Made by a program: the position numbers and the translations under genes. From JASLQO01 sp002327525 (lineage in GTDB: Bacteria > Pseudomonadota > Gammaproteobacteria > Pseudomonadales > Azotimanducaceae), in NCBI GenBank assembly GCA_030744435.1, contig JASLQO010000016.1, positions 1 through 64,000 on the forward strand: DNA of 64,000 bases, in the 5' to 3' direction. Below are positions 45,563-54,762 of the stretch, one piece after another (position 1 is the stretch's first letter; every line of letters begins with the position of its first letter). Under the pieces are notes generated by a model, which saw nothing but the letters and a program-made list of their open reading frames with translations, searched no databases and was not told where the DNA came from.

Positions 45563-46192
45563 ATGAAAACCATGAATCACGTGAGGTTTTTGGTTGCGAG
45601 CATTCTGGTCGCCCTGTCCTCGCTGGCGCATGCCGGCGGTAACGCGGAGGCCGGCAAGGCCGCTTCCCTGGTATGCGCAACCTGCCATGGGCAGGATGGC
45701 GCCACTGGGATCGATCCCAGCTATCCAAATCTGGCCGGACAGGGTGAACTGTACCTGTCCCGTCAGCTGGAGATGATTCTGTCGGGTGAGCGGCCTGTCG
45801 CTTTGATGGCCGGTCAGCTCAACGGCAAGTCGCCGCAGGATCTCGCCGACCTGGCGGCCTATTACGCGTCCCTTCCAGGCAAGCCGGGTCAGGCTGCTGG
45901 CGATGACGATAGTATCGAACTTGCCGAGAAGATCTTTCGCGGCGGTATCGGCGGCAAGCGTGTCGCGGCATGTGGAGCATGCCACGGCCCGACCGGTATG
46001 GGCAATGCGCTTGCCGGGTTCCCGGGCATCGCCGGCCAGTCCGATGCGTATACGATTGCCCAATTGGTCGCCTACCGTGAGGGCGAGCGCACCACGGACG
46101 AGAGTTTCGGCGGTATGATGCGTGATGTCGCGCATGGACTCACAGATGGTGAGATAAAGGCGCTGGCGGATTACCTGAAGCGAATGCACTAA
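45563..46192 (+). CDS. Dihaem cytochrome c4
   Basis: This 209-aa periplasmic protein has a signal peptide (MKTMNHVRFLVASILVALSS, then LAHAG) and two class I cytochrome c domains. Each has a haem site, CATCH (about 38-42) and CGACH (about 137-141), plus methionine ligands in the PVALMAGQL and FGGMMRDV regions. It matches cytochrome c4, an electron donor to terminal oxidases. In Pseudomonas it likewise lies between engB and dsbA. Confidence 0.94.
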   Translation: MKTMNHVRFLVASILVALSSLAHAGGNAEAGKAASLVCATCHGQDGATGIDPSYPNLAGQGELYLSRQLEMILSGERPVALMAGQLNGKSPQDLADLAAYYASLPGKPGQAAGDDDSIELAEKIFRGGIGGKRVAACGACHGPTGMGNALAGFPGIAGQSDAYTIAQLVAYREGERTTDESFGGMMRDVAHGLTDGEIKALADYLKRMH

Positions 46193-46266
46193 GCGGCGAA
46201 GCTGCGGTCTCACTTGAGGAACCCCTGAGCCGCTATCGCCAAAGCCAGATGAGGAAGAGCAGCATC

Positions 46267-46908
46267 ATGTTCAAAGCATTAGCAAAGTGGGTTGTCGTTC
46301 TGTCAGTGGCCGTTCCGCTGTTTGTGACGGCGGAAACGTACGTTGCCGGAGAACACTACGAAGTGCTGCCGCTGGCGGTGGATACCGGGGTGGAAGACGG
46401 CGTGGAAGTGGTCGAGATCTTTTCATACGCGTGCATCCACTGTTTCAATTTCGACCCGATGCTGGAAGGCTGGCGCGCAGGAATTGACGATGATGTGACC
46501 TTTCGCCGCATTCCGGCCATTTTCAATTCGGTGTGGCAGATCCTGGCACAGGCGTACTACACCGCCGAGGTGCTGGACGTGAGTGACGCGATGCACATGC
46601 CACTGTTCGAGGCGATTCACAAAAAAGGTGTCGATATACGTGATCCGGTGCTGCTCGCCGGACTGTTCGAGACCTACGCCAGAGTCGGTCGAGAAGATTT
46701 CGACCAGGTGTTCAACTCGTTCAGCGTACGCAGCAGAGTGCAGCAGGCTGACGCCCGGGGGCGCGCATACCGCGTCACAGGCGTGCCGACGCTGATTGTG
46801 AACGGCAAGTATCGTGTCGATGGGCGCATGGCGGGCGGTAACCAGGCGATGCTGGATGTCGTCGATCACCTGGTGGCGCTCGAACAGGGTGCGGCCGCGG
46901 CCGAATAG
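46267..46908 (+). CDS. dsbA: Thiol:disulfide interchange protein DsbA
   Basis: DsbA introduces disulfide bonds in the periplasm and is reoxidised by DsbB. I prefer the ATG at 46267 (213 aa, MFKALAKWVVVLSVAVPLFV), which follows GAGGAAG. An ATG at 46249 adds six residues. It has a signal peptide ending at VTA, the thioredoxin-fold active site SYACIHCFNFDP, and the cis-proline loop TGVPTLIVNGKY. The active-site dipeptide is Ile-His (CIHC) instead of the usual Pro-His, which should alter its redox potential. Confidence 0.93.
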   Translation: MFKALAKWVVVLSVAVPLFVTAETYVAGEHYEVLPLAVDTGVEDGVEVVEIFSYACIHCFNFDPMLEGWRAGIDDDVTFRRIPAIFNSVWQILAQAYYTAEVLDVSDAMHMPLFEAIHKKGVDIRDPVLLAGLFETYARVGREDFDQVFNSFSVRSRVQQADARGRAYRVTGVPTLIVNGKYRVDGRMAGGNQAMLDVVDHLVALEQGAAAAE

Positions 46909-46941
46909 CCCCGCATCCCTGCGCACGAGCTGAATCGTAAA

Positions 46942-47892
46942 ATGCCGGTCAGGACACAGTTCCGCGCCCATGGTGCGGCTAAACTCTCTGAAACGAGAGA
47001 CAGGATTTACTCGTCCTGGGAGCAAGGCACGATGCTGGCGCGAGGTTGGCGCATCGCTCAGATGGAATCCAAGGTTCCTACCCCCCCACGCTGTGCATCG
47101 GTCGCACCCGTTGTGAATATCCACTCCGTCCTGCGTTCGCGCGAACAGGAATCGAGACCGCTGCGTTTTCTCACCTTCAATATTCAGGTGGGCATCAAGA
47201 CCAGCAGATACCGGCAATACGTCACCAAAGGTTGGAAGCACGTACTCCCCAACGGCAGCCGTAGCAACAACCTGAAACGCATCGCTGATCTCGTTGCCGG
47301 CTACGATGTGGTGGCACTGCAGGAAGTGGACGGCGGCAGCCTGCGCAGCGGCTTCATGAACCAGGTGGAATATCTCGCTGATCGTGCGCAATTCCCCTAT
47401 TGGTATGTGCAACTCAATCGCGATCTCGGGCCCATCGCACAGCAGGGCAACGGATTGCTCACGCGGGTCGAGCCGAAATCACTGGAAGACCACAAGCTGC
47501 CGGGTACCATTCCGGGACGGGGTGCGATAATCATGCGTCTCCCGTACGCGGGTTTCGAGGTGCTGGTGGTGCTGTTGCATCTGTCTCTCGGCGAACGCTC
47601 TCGCCATCGGCAGCTCGAGTACGTGCGTCAGATAATCGAAGGCGAGGAGCGCGTAGTGGTGATGGGTGATATGAACAGCCACCTGGAAAGAGTGCTGTTC
47701 GACTCTCCCCTGGAAGACAGTGCGTTGCGCCCGGCCATTGCCGAGCAGCCCACATGGCCCGCGTGGCGCCCTCAGCTGGCGCTGGATCACGTGCTGATCT
47801 CGCCGGGGCTGCGTATACGCAGCTCCTCGGTGGTGGACTGCCAGCTGTCCGACCACCGGCCGATTGCAGTGACCCTGGGACTCGCGAGCTAG
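46942..47892 (+). CDS. Endonuclease/exonuclease/phosphatase (EEP) family protein
   Basis: This is an EEP-fold metal-dependent hydrolase of unknown substrate. Motifs are LTFNIQVGI (Asn), VVALQEVDGG (Glu metal ligand), the LHLSLG histidine, VVMGDMNSHLE (Asp/Asn) and LDHVLISPGL with DHRPIAV at the end. The first 70 residues are not conserved. The ATG at 46942 gives 316 aa, but an ATG at 47032 with an AAGG five bases upstream may be the true start. A homologue follows dsbA in Pseudomonas. Confidence 0.85.
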   Translation: MPVRTQFRAHGAAKLSETRDRIYSSWEQGTMLARGWRIAQMESKVPTPPRCASVAPVVNIHSVLRSREQESRPLRFLTFNIQVGIKTSRYRQYVTKGWKHVLPNGSRSNNLKRIADLVAGYDVVALQEVDGGSLRSGFMNQVEYLADRAQFPYWYVQLNRDLGPIAQQGNGLLTRVEPKSLEDHKLPGTIPGRGAIIMRLPYAGFEVLVVLLHLSLGERSRHRQLEYVRQIIEGEERVVVMGDMNSHLERVLFDSPLEDSALRPAIAEQPTWPAWRPQLALDHVLISPGLRIRSSSVVDCQLSDHRPIAVTLGLAS

Positions 47893-47925
47893 CCCCCGGG
47901 CTGCACCCTCGACAGACGGGGCGCG

Positions 47926-50133
47926 CTACCTGCCGCCACCGGATGCTGCCCCCGGGGCAGCTCTGGTACAGGCGGTATCCAGCAGCTCGGGATAGTTCGT
48001 GCGGTACTCACCCTCACACAAACCGATGGTCGCCTTCACGGTTTCCACCACGTAAGCCTGGATTGCCGTAGTGTCTTCCTCGCTCAACACGTGCGAAAAA
48101 CCCGCCATGCCGCGTTGCGAATAGGCACCGTCATGTACGATGGCTTTCCAGGAGGCGTGTGTATCAGCCGATGCGTAACGCAGATCCGGAATGCCGCCGG
48201 TGGATGCCGTCACACCGGGCCCGTGGCAGACACTACAGTACAGATGGTATAGCTCAAGTCCCCGGTCTACCTGTTCGGGCGTGGTGTCAATGTCGGGTGG
48301 TTGTGGCAAATCGATGAACACGACTTCCGGATCTGGCAACTGAGCCTTGCCGCCCAGCTTGAAGGCCAGGATGCGGCCCTGGTCGAGTACGTTGTTACGG
48401 TGACGCGGTACCCCCGACGTTAGTCCGAAACCGCCTCCCCATCCGGCCACGACAGCGACGTACTGCTCACCATCGATGGTATAGGTCACTGGTGCGGCCA
48501 TGATGCCCACATCTACCGGGTACTCCCAGGCGAGACTACCGGTGTCGGCTTTATATGCCGCGAAGTGCCCATCGGCACGGCCTTGGAAAACCAGGTTGCC
48601 GGATGTCGACAACAGCCCACCGTTCCACGTCAACGGATGTTGCACGCGCCAGACCTCTTTCTGCGCCACCGGATCCCAGGCGGTGAGGAAGCCTTTGACA
48701 TCCTGCAAGTCGGCGATGAGCTGATCGGGATCCGAGGCGGGGGCCATGGTGGTCATGTCGACGCCGAGATTCCAGTTTTCCGGCTGATATCGGAAGGCGT
48801 TGTCCTGACCGTACTTGAAAGACAGATTCAGCGCCGGGATGTAGACGTAGCCGGTTTCCGGACTGTAGGCCATTGGGTGCCAGTTGTGCCCTCCGAGAGG
48901 ACCGGGACGTATCTTCTTGACGTCATTGGCGTAGTGGGCGTCTGGATTCTCGACCGGCCGGCCGGTTTCGGGATCGATGCGCGTAGCCCAGGTGACGGGC
49001 ACGTAGGCCTCGGCGGAGATGAACTCGCCATTGGTGCGGTCGATCACATAGAAAAAGCCGTTCTTCGGTGCCTGCATGATCACCTTGCGCATCTCATCGC
49101 CGATCTCGATATCGGCGAGGATCATGTGCTGTACGGCGGTGTAGTCCCAGGTATCCCCAGGTGTCGTCTGGTAGTACCAGAGCATGGATCCGTCATCGGG
49201 ATTGATCGCCACCATGGACGACAGATACAGGTTGTCGCCACCGCCTGGGCTGCGCAGGTAACGATTCCAGGGTGAGCCATTGCCTACTCCGATGTAGAGC
49301 AGGTTCAGCTCGGGATCGTAGGCCATGGAATCCCACACCGTACCGCCGCCGCCGATCTCCCACCACTTGCCGCCACGCCAGGTGGTCGCGGCGTGTTCCA
49401 TGGCTGGTGACTCGAACGGCTGGCTCGGATCACCAGGCACGGTGTAGAAGCGCCAGAGCTGATCGCCGGTTGCAGCATCGTAGGCGGTGATGTAGCCGCG
49501 CACGCCGTACTCGGCGCCGCCGTTGCCGATGATGACTTTGCCCTTCACGATGCGCGGTGCGCCGGTGATGGTGTAGGGTCGCTCGGGATCTGTGGTCTGA
49601 ACTTTCCACTCGAGCTCACCGGTGGTGGCATTTATGGCGATGAGCCGGCCATCGATCGTCCCGGAATAGACGCTGCCCTTCCAGACCGCGGCACCGCGGT
49701 TGACGACATCACAGCAGGCGTACTTGCCGTAGTCGCGGGGCACTTCGGGGTCGTAAGACCAGAGCAGTTCTCCGTTTCGCGCATCGTGTGCCCATACCAC
49801 CGACCAGGACCCCGTGGTGTACATGACGCCATCGACCACGATGGGAGTGGCTTCGAGGCCGCGTGTCGTGTTCGTATCCCAGTACCAGGCGAGTCCGAGG
49901 TCGCCGATACTCTGATCGTTGATCTGATCCAAAGGGCTGTGTCGTTGCTCGTCGTAGGTGCGTCCGTGAGCCAGCCAGTTGCCTGGTTCGGAAGCAGCGG
50001 CCGCAATGCGGGCGCCGTCTACGTCACCGGCGCTGGGTTCGGCCGGCGGCGGTGATTCTTCGTTGGAGCACCCGGTCGCCAGCAAAAAGGTGGCAGTGCA
50101 CGCCGCATAGAAAAGCGCGTTGTGGAATTTCAT
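47926..50133 (-). CDS. PQQ-dependent quinohaemoprotein dehydrogenase, lipoprotein
   Basis: This 735-aa protein is an alcohol-dehydrogenase-type quinoprotein with a C-terminal cytochrome c. The ATG at 50133 follows a strong GGGGGAGAG site. The signal peptide ends in a lipobox-like LLATGC (about 18-23), suggesting a lipid anchor. The beta-propeller shows WWD-like tryptophan repeats and the adjacent-cysteine motif YACCDVVNRG that forms the vicinal disulfide next to PQQ. It ends with a haem site CSVCH (about 640) and further cysteines near the C-terminus. The substrate alcohol or aldehyde is not predictable. No PQQ biosynthesis genes are in the window. It converges on the EEP gene. Confidence 0.92.
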   Translation of the reverse strand: MKFHNALFYAACTATFLLATGCSNEESPPPAEPSAGDVDGARIAAAASEPGNWLAHGRTYDEQRHSPLDQINDQSIGDLGLAWYWDTNTTRGLEATPIVVDGVMYTTGSWSVVWAHDARNGELLWSYDPEVPRDYGKYACCDVVNRGAAVWKGSVYSGTIDGRLIAINATTGELEWKVQTTDPERPYTITGAPRIVKGKVIIGNGGAEYGVRGYITAYDAATGDQLWRFYTVPGDPSQPFESPAMEHAATTWRGGKWWEIGGGGTVWDSMAYDPELNLLYIGVGNGSPWNRYLRSPGGGDNLYLSSMVAINPDDGSMLWYYQTTPGDTWDYTAVQHMILADIEIGDEMRKVIMQAPKNGFFYVIDRTNGEFISAEAYVPVTWATRIDPETGRPVENPDAHYANDVKKIRPGPLGGHNWHPMAYSPETGYVYIPALNLSFKYGQDNAFRYQPENWNLGVDMTTMAPASDPDQLIADLQDVKGFLTAWDPVAQKEVWRVQHPLTWNGGLLSTSGNLVFQGRADGHFAAYKADTGSLAWEYPVDVGIMAAPVTYTIDGEQYVAVVAGWGGGFGLTSGVPRHRNNVLDQGRILAFKLGGKAQLPDPEVVFIDLPQPPDIDTTPEQVDRGLELYHLYCSVCHGPGVTASTGGIPDLRYASADTHASWKAIVHDGAYSQRGMAGFSHVLSEEDTTAIQAYVVETVKATIGLCEGEYRTNYPELLDTACTRAAPGAASGGGR

Positions 50134-50203
50134 TCTCTCTCCCCCTGTTTTGGATACACCCGTGTGAGGTGGCCATCGCCAGATGCGCGAGCAGTGTACC
50201 ATT

Positions 50204-51082
50204 TCATTTGCTGATGAAATCTACGATCAGGCGACTCACCCAATTGGGGTCTTCGCGGTGCAAAAAGTGGCCCAGGTTGGGCAGCACCTTGAGTTCGAGC
50301 CCCGCGGGGTAGTGATCGGACATCCCGGCGAGTAGCTCGTGGCCGATACAACCATCCATGTCCCCGTGAAGGTGCAGGGATGGCACGACGATGGGGCGCG
50401 CCTCCCCGCCGCGTGCCTGATCCACGGCATAGCGGTCCTGGGAGAAGTCGGGGTTGAACAGCGCTCGGTAGTAACCGAGTGTACTGGCCAGCACACCGTC
50501 TGCGGTGAGCGTTTCGATGACCGGCGCGATGTCGTCCGCGGCAAATTCCCAGGTGGGTGACCATTCTTCCCACAGGCGATGGATGAAGGCGAAGTCGTCG
50601 AGCGAGACCGCAACTTCCGCGAAGGCGAGCTGGAAGAAAAACACATACTAACTGCGGCGCTGTTGATCGCCGTTGGCGACGAAGGCACCGGTCATGGCGT
50701 TGCCGTAGGGAACGGCCGAGGTAATCAGCTTATTCACTCGTGGCGCATTCAACACGGTTGCCATGTTCGCGGCGGTTGTACCCCAGTCGTGGGCATAGAG
50801 AATGGCATTGTCGTATTCCAGCGCGTCGATCAGCGACAGCGTATCGCGTGCGAGCGCGGCGGATTGATAACAGGCGTCTGCCGGTATCGTGTCCGGATGA
50901 TATTCGCGCATCCAGGGTGCTACTGCGCGAAAACCGGCATTCGCGATGGCCGTCATCTGGTGGGTGAATGTGCCGGGGTAGTCAGGAAAGCCGTGCAAGC
51001 ACAACACCAGCGGTTCGTCTGCCTCGCTCAAGGCGTGAAATGACAGACCATCGTTGCCCTGCAGGGTGATCCGTTCAACCAT
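50204..51082 (-). pseudogene. Alpha/beta hydrolase (epoxide-hydrolase-like) with in-frame TAG
   Basis: One reading frame encodes a complete alpha/beta hydrolase except for a single amber codon at 50648-50650. Before it (51082-50651) are the oxyanion motif LCLHGFPDYPGTF and the nucleophile elbow AHDWGTTAA (Asp). After it, in the same frame, are the cap region YVFFFQLAFAEVAVSLDD, the acid HLHGDMDGCIG and the histidine LPNLGHFLHRED, ending at a TAA. The stop falls between QQRRS and YVFFF, where homologues commonly have an aromatic residue, so a Trp TGG to TAG change is plausible. Without suppression the catalytic Asp-His set is split. The ATG has a strong GGGAGGA site. It is divergent from aceE. 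Confidence 0.88.
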
Positions 51083-51134
51083 CTATCCTCCCGGTTCATT
51101 CTTCTCCTTCGCAGGTTCACGGGCATATCAAGTT

Positions 51135-51148
51135 CCGGTTTAAACTGG
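51135..51148. promoter_or_regulatory. Imperfect palindrome upstream of aceE-type gene
   Basis: CCGGTTTAAACTGG has one mismatched pair around a perfect GTTTAAAC. It lies in the 102-base divergent gap between the hydrolase remnant and the E1 gene and might be an operator, but I have no family match. Confidence 0.2.
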
Positions 51149-51184
51149 GCGGAGATAGATTGTGAGACAGCTTGGGAAGGACGC

Positions 51185-53875
51185 ATGCAAGAAGCGAGGC
51201 AAAGCGTGGCAACCGGTGATGAAACCGAGTGGCGCCACGAACAACAGGAGTGGCTGGAAGCTCTGGACGACGTGCTATCCGCACGGGGAGAGGAGCCGAC
51301 GCGGGAGTTGCTGGCCAAACTGCACCAGCATCTTTCACGGCGCGGCCTGGTGCTGACGGAAGCCGCGCTCAACACACCCTATAAGAACACCATTGATCTG
51401 AAAGACCAGCCACCCTATCCCGGGGACATCGATCTGGAGACACAGCTCGCCAACATCATTCGCTGGAATGCCGTGGCCATGGTGTTGCAGGGCTCGGACA
51501 GCGGCACCGGCGTCGGCGGCCACATTGCCACGTATCTGTCCGCATCGACCATGATGGAAGTGGGTTTCAACCACGTGTTCCGGGCCCGCTCAACGGAATA
51601 CGGCGGCGACCAGGTGCACTTTCAGGCACATACGGCCCCCGGCGTCTATGCTCGCGCCTATCTCGAAGGGCGTATCAGTGAGGCGCAGTTGCACAACTTT
51701 CGCCGCGAACTGGGCGAGGGCGGCGGTCTGCCTTCCTACCCCCACCCACGTGGACTGCCGTGGTTCTGGCAGATGTCGACCGCGAGTATGGGGTTGTCTA
51801 CGCCGTGTGCAATCTATCAGGCGCGTTTCGCGAAATATCTGGAAAGCCGGGGGCTGAAGGCCGACAACGGCGGCAAGACCTGGACTTTTATCGGCGATGG
51901 CGAATCCGACGAACCCGAGGTGCTCGGCACCATCAACATCGCCAGCCGTGAGGGGCTCGACAACCTGGTGCTGGTGGTCAACTGCAATCTGCAGCGCCTC
52001 GACGGGCCAGTGCGCGGCAATGGCAAGATCATCCAGGAACTCGAGCGCTCGTTCAGAGGTGCGGATTGGCACGTGATCAAGGTGATCTGGGGCGGTGGCT
52101 GGGATCCGATTCTCGCCCGGGATGAACACGGTGTACTACAGGCGCGCATGGAACAGGCGGTGGACGGCGATTATCAGATGTACACCGTCTCTCCGGGCGA
52201 CGTCGTGCGGGAGCATTGGGTCGAGCACACACCTGAACTGAGCGATCTGATGAAAACGCTCACCGACGAGGAAGTACGCTCCATCAAGCGCGGTGGCCAG
52301 GATCATCAGAAAATCTACGCTGCGTTCGAACAGGCCGCCCGGGTGGAGGGTAAACCTTGCGTGGTGTTGCTCAAGACCGTGAAGGGCGACGGCCTGGGGC
52401 CCGGTACGGAAGGCGCGAACACAGTGCATCAGAAGAAGACGCTTAGTGCGGAGGAGCGCCTTGATCTCGCTGATCGGTTCGACATTCCACTTTCCGAGGA
52501 GGATGTGAAGGCCGCGCAATACTACCTGCCGGAAGTGGGCGCACCGGAAATGCAATATCTGCGCGAGCGCCGTGAAGCGCTTGGTGGATATTTGCCGGAG
52601 CGGCAGGTGCGTTGCGCACAATTGGTCGCACCCGACCTGAGCCTGTTCGACGACATGCTCCGAGGGTCGGAGCGGGAAGTGTCCACGACCATGACGGTGG
52701 TACGGATGCTCTCGAAGTTGCTGAGAGACGACGACCTCGGTCGCTACATCGTGCCCATTGTGCCTGATGAAGCACGCACTTTCGGTATGGACGGACTGTT
52801 CCCGCAGGCGGGCATCTATTCTCCAGCCGGGCAGCTGTACCGTCCGGTCGATGCCGGTACGATCGCGCCTTACAGGGAGTCTGAGGACGGTCAGATCCTG
52901 CAAGAAGGTATCTGTGAAACGGGTGCGATGGCGTCGTTTCTCGCTGCAGGTACAGCGTATGCCAACTACGGTTTGCCGATGATCCCGTTCTACATCTTCT
53001 ACTCGATGTTCGGATTTCAGCGTGTCGGCGATATGGTATGGGCGTGTGGTGACATGATGTGCAAGGGGTTCCTGCTCGGTGGCACGTCCGGACGCACCAC
53101 GCTGAACGGCGAAGGAGTTCAGCACCAGGACGGCCACTCACACCTCATTGCGAGCACGATTCCCAACATGCGGAGCTACGATCCGGCATTTGCCTACGAG
53201 ATCGCGCTGATCGTGCGCGATGGGATTCGGGAAATGTACGAAGAGCAGCAGGACGTCTTCTACTATCTCACCGTAGTCAATCAGAACCAGCCCATGCCCG
53301 CTTTGCCGGAGCAGGAAGTGTCGAGGGCCGAGGTTGTCACTGGCGTACTACGCGGCATGTATTGCTATCAACGGGTGGAGGGCGCGACCGCCAATCTGTT
53401 CGGTAGTGGTGCGGTCATGGCGGAGGTGCTCGAAGCGCGCGATCTACTTGCTGAAGAAGGGGTGGCCGCTAACGTGTGGAGTATCACCAGCTACAATGAG
53501 CTGGTGCGCGATGCGCTACGTGCAGAGCGCGAACAGCTACTCGGTGTTGGAGACAGTGCCGAGGCGGGCTGGGTGGAACAGGCCCTGGCCAATGAGGAGG
53601 GCGTGTTTGTGGCGGCGAGCGACTACATGAAGGCGCTACCGCTCGGCATCGCACCCTGGGTGCCGGGTCCGTACAGTGTGCTCGGCACGGACGGTTTCGG
53701 CCTGTCCGAGGCGCGCGATGAACTCCGCGATTATTTCGAGGTGTCGGCAGCGTGGATTGCGTTCACCGCGCTGTCCACGATGGCGCGCCACAACCGGGCA
53801 CCACGCGAACGCGCGCTGCGCTTTGCCGAGGTGCATCAGCTCGACCTCGCCAAGACCAACCCGGCCCTGGGCTGA
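51185..53875 (+). CDS. aceE: Pyruvate dehydrogenase E1-type (homodimeric AceE family)
   Basis: This 896-aa thiamine-diphosphate enzyme aligns over its whole length with AceE (887 aa in E. coli). It has the GGHIATYLSAS segment, the TPP motif GDGESDEPEVLG...NCNLQRLDGP, SYPHPRGLPWFWQ, and the C-terminal IPFYIFYSMFGFQRVGD and GTSGRTTLNGEGVQHQDGHS. AAGGA precedes the ATG. No E2 or E3 gene is adjacent, unlike a normal aceEF-lpd operon. It could be a second E1 acting on another 2-oxoacid (such orphan AceE-like proteins are known, for example in 2-oxobutyrate use) or a displaced main copy. Confidence 0.85.
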   Translation: MQEARQSVATGDETEWRHEQQEWLEALDDVLSARGEEPTRELLAKLHQHLSRRGLVLTEAALNTPYKNTIDLKDQPPYPGDIDLETQLANIIRWNAVAMVLQGSDSGTGVGGHIATYLSASTMMEVGFNHVFRARSTEYGGDQVHFQAHTAPGVYARAYLEGRISEAQLHNFRRELGEGGGLPSYPHPRGLPWFWQMSTASMGLSTPCAIYQARFAKYLESRGLKADNGGKTWTFIGDGESDEPEVLGTINIASREGLDNLVLVVNCNLQRLDGPVRGNGKIIQELERSFRGADWHVIKVIWGGGWDPILARDEHGVLQARMEQAVDGDYQMYTVSPGDVVREHWVEHTPELSDLMKTLTDEEVRSIKRGGQDHQKIYAAFEQAARVEGKPCVVLLKTVKGDGLGPGTEGANTVHQKKTLSAEERLDLADRFDIPLSEEDVKAAQYYLPEVGAPEMQYLRERREALGGYLPERQVRCAQLVAPDLSLFDDMLRGSEREVSTTMTVVRMLSKLLRDDDLGRYIVPIVPDEARTFGMDGLFPQAGIYSPAGQLYRPVDAGTIAPYRESEDGQILQEGICETGAMASFLAAGTAYANYGLPMIPFYIFYSMFGFQRVGDMVWACGDMMCKGFLLGGTSGRTTLNGEGVQHQDGHSHLIASTIPNMRSYDPAFAYEIALIVRDGIREMYEEQQDVFYYLTVVNQNQPMPALPEQEVSRAEVVTGVLRGMYCYQRVEGATANLFGSGAVMAEVLEARDLLAEEGVAANVWSITSYNELVRDALRAEREQLLGVGDSAEAGWVEQALANEEGVFVAASDYMKALPLGIAPWVPGPYSVLGTDGFGLSEARDELRDYFEVSAAWIAFTALSTMARHNRAPRERALRFAEVHQLDLAKTNPALG

Positions 53876-53929
53876 ACCTTTGGTAGCACGATGACCGATG
53901 TGCTAAGAAAATAGCATTTCGGGCTAAAT

Positions 53930-54514
53930 ATGGGGCTGGTCCGACGAGGCCTCCCGGTCGGTGACCTGCTGCCGGTCGTCAGGGTTACACCCGAGTGTCC
54001 GCAGCGTGCCCGTAGCCGCATACCCCAACTCGAATCGCTGTTACGCACTCGCGAAGATCAGCTGCGTCGCGTGACGGAGGAATCCGATTCTCGGCGCAAA
54101 CACGCGCGTGATAGTGCGCGCAAGGCGCGTACGGCAGTTCAGGAAATCCGGCGGGTGCAACGCGAGTTGGCGCAGGCCAACGAACGAGCGGAGATCTCGC
54201 GGCACCACGTGAGCGTTGCCGAGACCGCGCAGATTCACAGTGAGGAAGTGGACAAGGTACGGATGAAGCTCGAAGCGTAAAAAATTGCGCATGAAACAAC
54301 GCTGGCGCAGCTGCGGGCGGAACAGGATCGGCTTCGACAAGAGTCCGTTAGAGAACAGGCAGGCTTGCGTGAATCACTCGAGGAAGCGCAACACCGCATA
54401 TCCGAACTCGATAGGGAACGCGATCTGCAAAATAAGGCGTTGAAGGTCCTGCATCAACAGCTCGCACTCGAACGACCGCGTTCGGACGCGCTTGCCCGAG
54501 CGGCATCAACCTGA
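53930..54514 (+). pseudogene. Coiled-coil protein gene with in-frame TAA
   Basis: The ATG at 53930 opens a frame of 116 codons to a TAA at 54278-54280. It is rich in Glu, Arg, Ala and Gln with heptad character (LLRTREDQLRRVTEESDSRR and so on). After the TAA the same frame stays open for 77 more codons with identical composition (TLAQLRAEQDRLRQES, LEEAQHRISELDRERDLQNK), ending at TGA 54512-54514. The continuity of the coiled coil shows the TAA interrupts an older gene of about 194 codons. No enzymatic or membrane motif is present, and I recognise no family. Confidence 0.6.
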
Positions 54515-54531
54515 ATCGTGGCGCGATTGCC

Positions 54532-54738
54532 TTACCAGAATCGCTTCACGAGCTGTGCGAGCAACGACAGGGCGATTGAAGTCAGCAGCATCGACGTGAT
54601 TGGGAGAAAGATCGTCAGATTGCCGCGTTCGATCCGAATATCGCCCGGCAGCTTGCCGAACCAAGACAAGGCTCCGCTTGAGACGAGTAGCCCCACCACG
54701 ATGAGGATCGAGCCAGCGATGACCAGCCATTTACCCAT
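54532..54738 (-). CDS. DUF2905 family small membrane protein
   Basis: This 68-aa protein matches DUF2905. Two hydrophobic segments (about 3-22 and 44-62) flank the conserved loop WFGKLPGDIRIERGN (about 26-40). Function is unknown. It lies between the coiled-coil remnant and the MFS gene. Confidence 0.88.
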   Translation of the reverse strand: MGKWLVIAGSILIVVGLLVSSGALSWFGKLPGDIRIERGNLTIFLPITSMLLTSIALSLLAQLVKRFW

Positions 54739-54762
54739 GCTTGTGTCCTATGAAACAGGGCA

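Noticed and set aside
45577..45584. TCACGTGA at the start of cytochrome c4, resembling the parS core
   Set aside because: Only the central 8 bases match; the flanks (AA and GG) do not fit the 16-bp parS palindrome.
50648..54280. Recoding of stop codons to explain the two internal stops
   Set aside because: The two stops differ (TAG and TAA), and both codons terminate other intact genes here (TAG after glmU and aroE; TAA after glmS and rpmH). A general recoding is therefore not supported.
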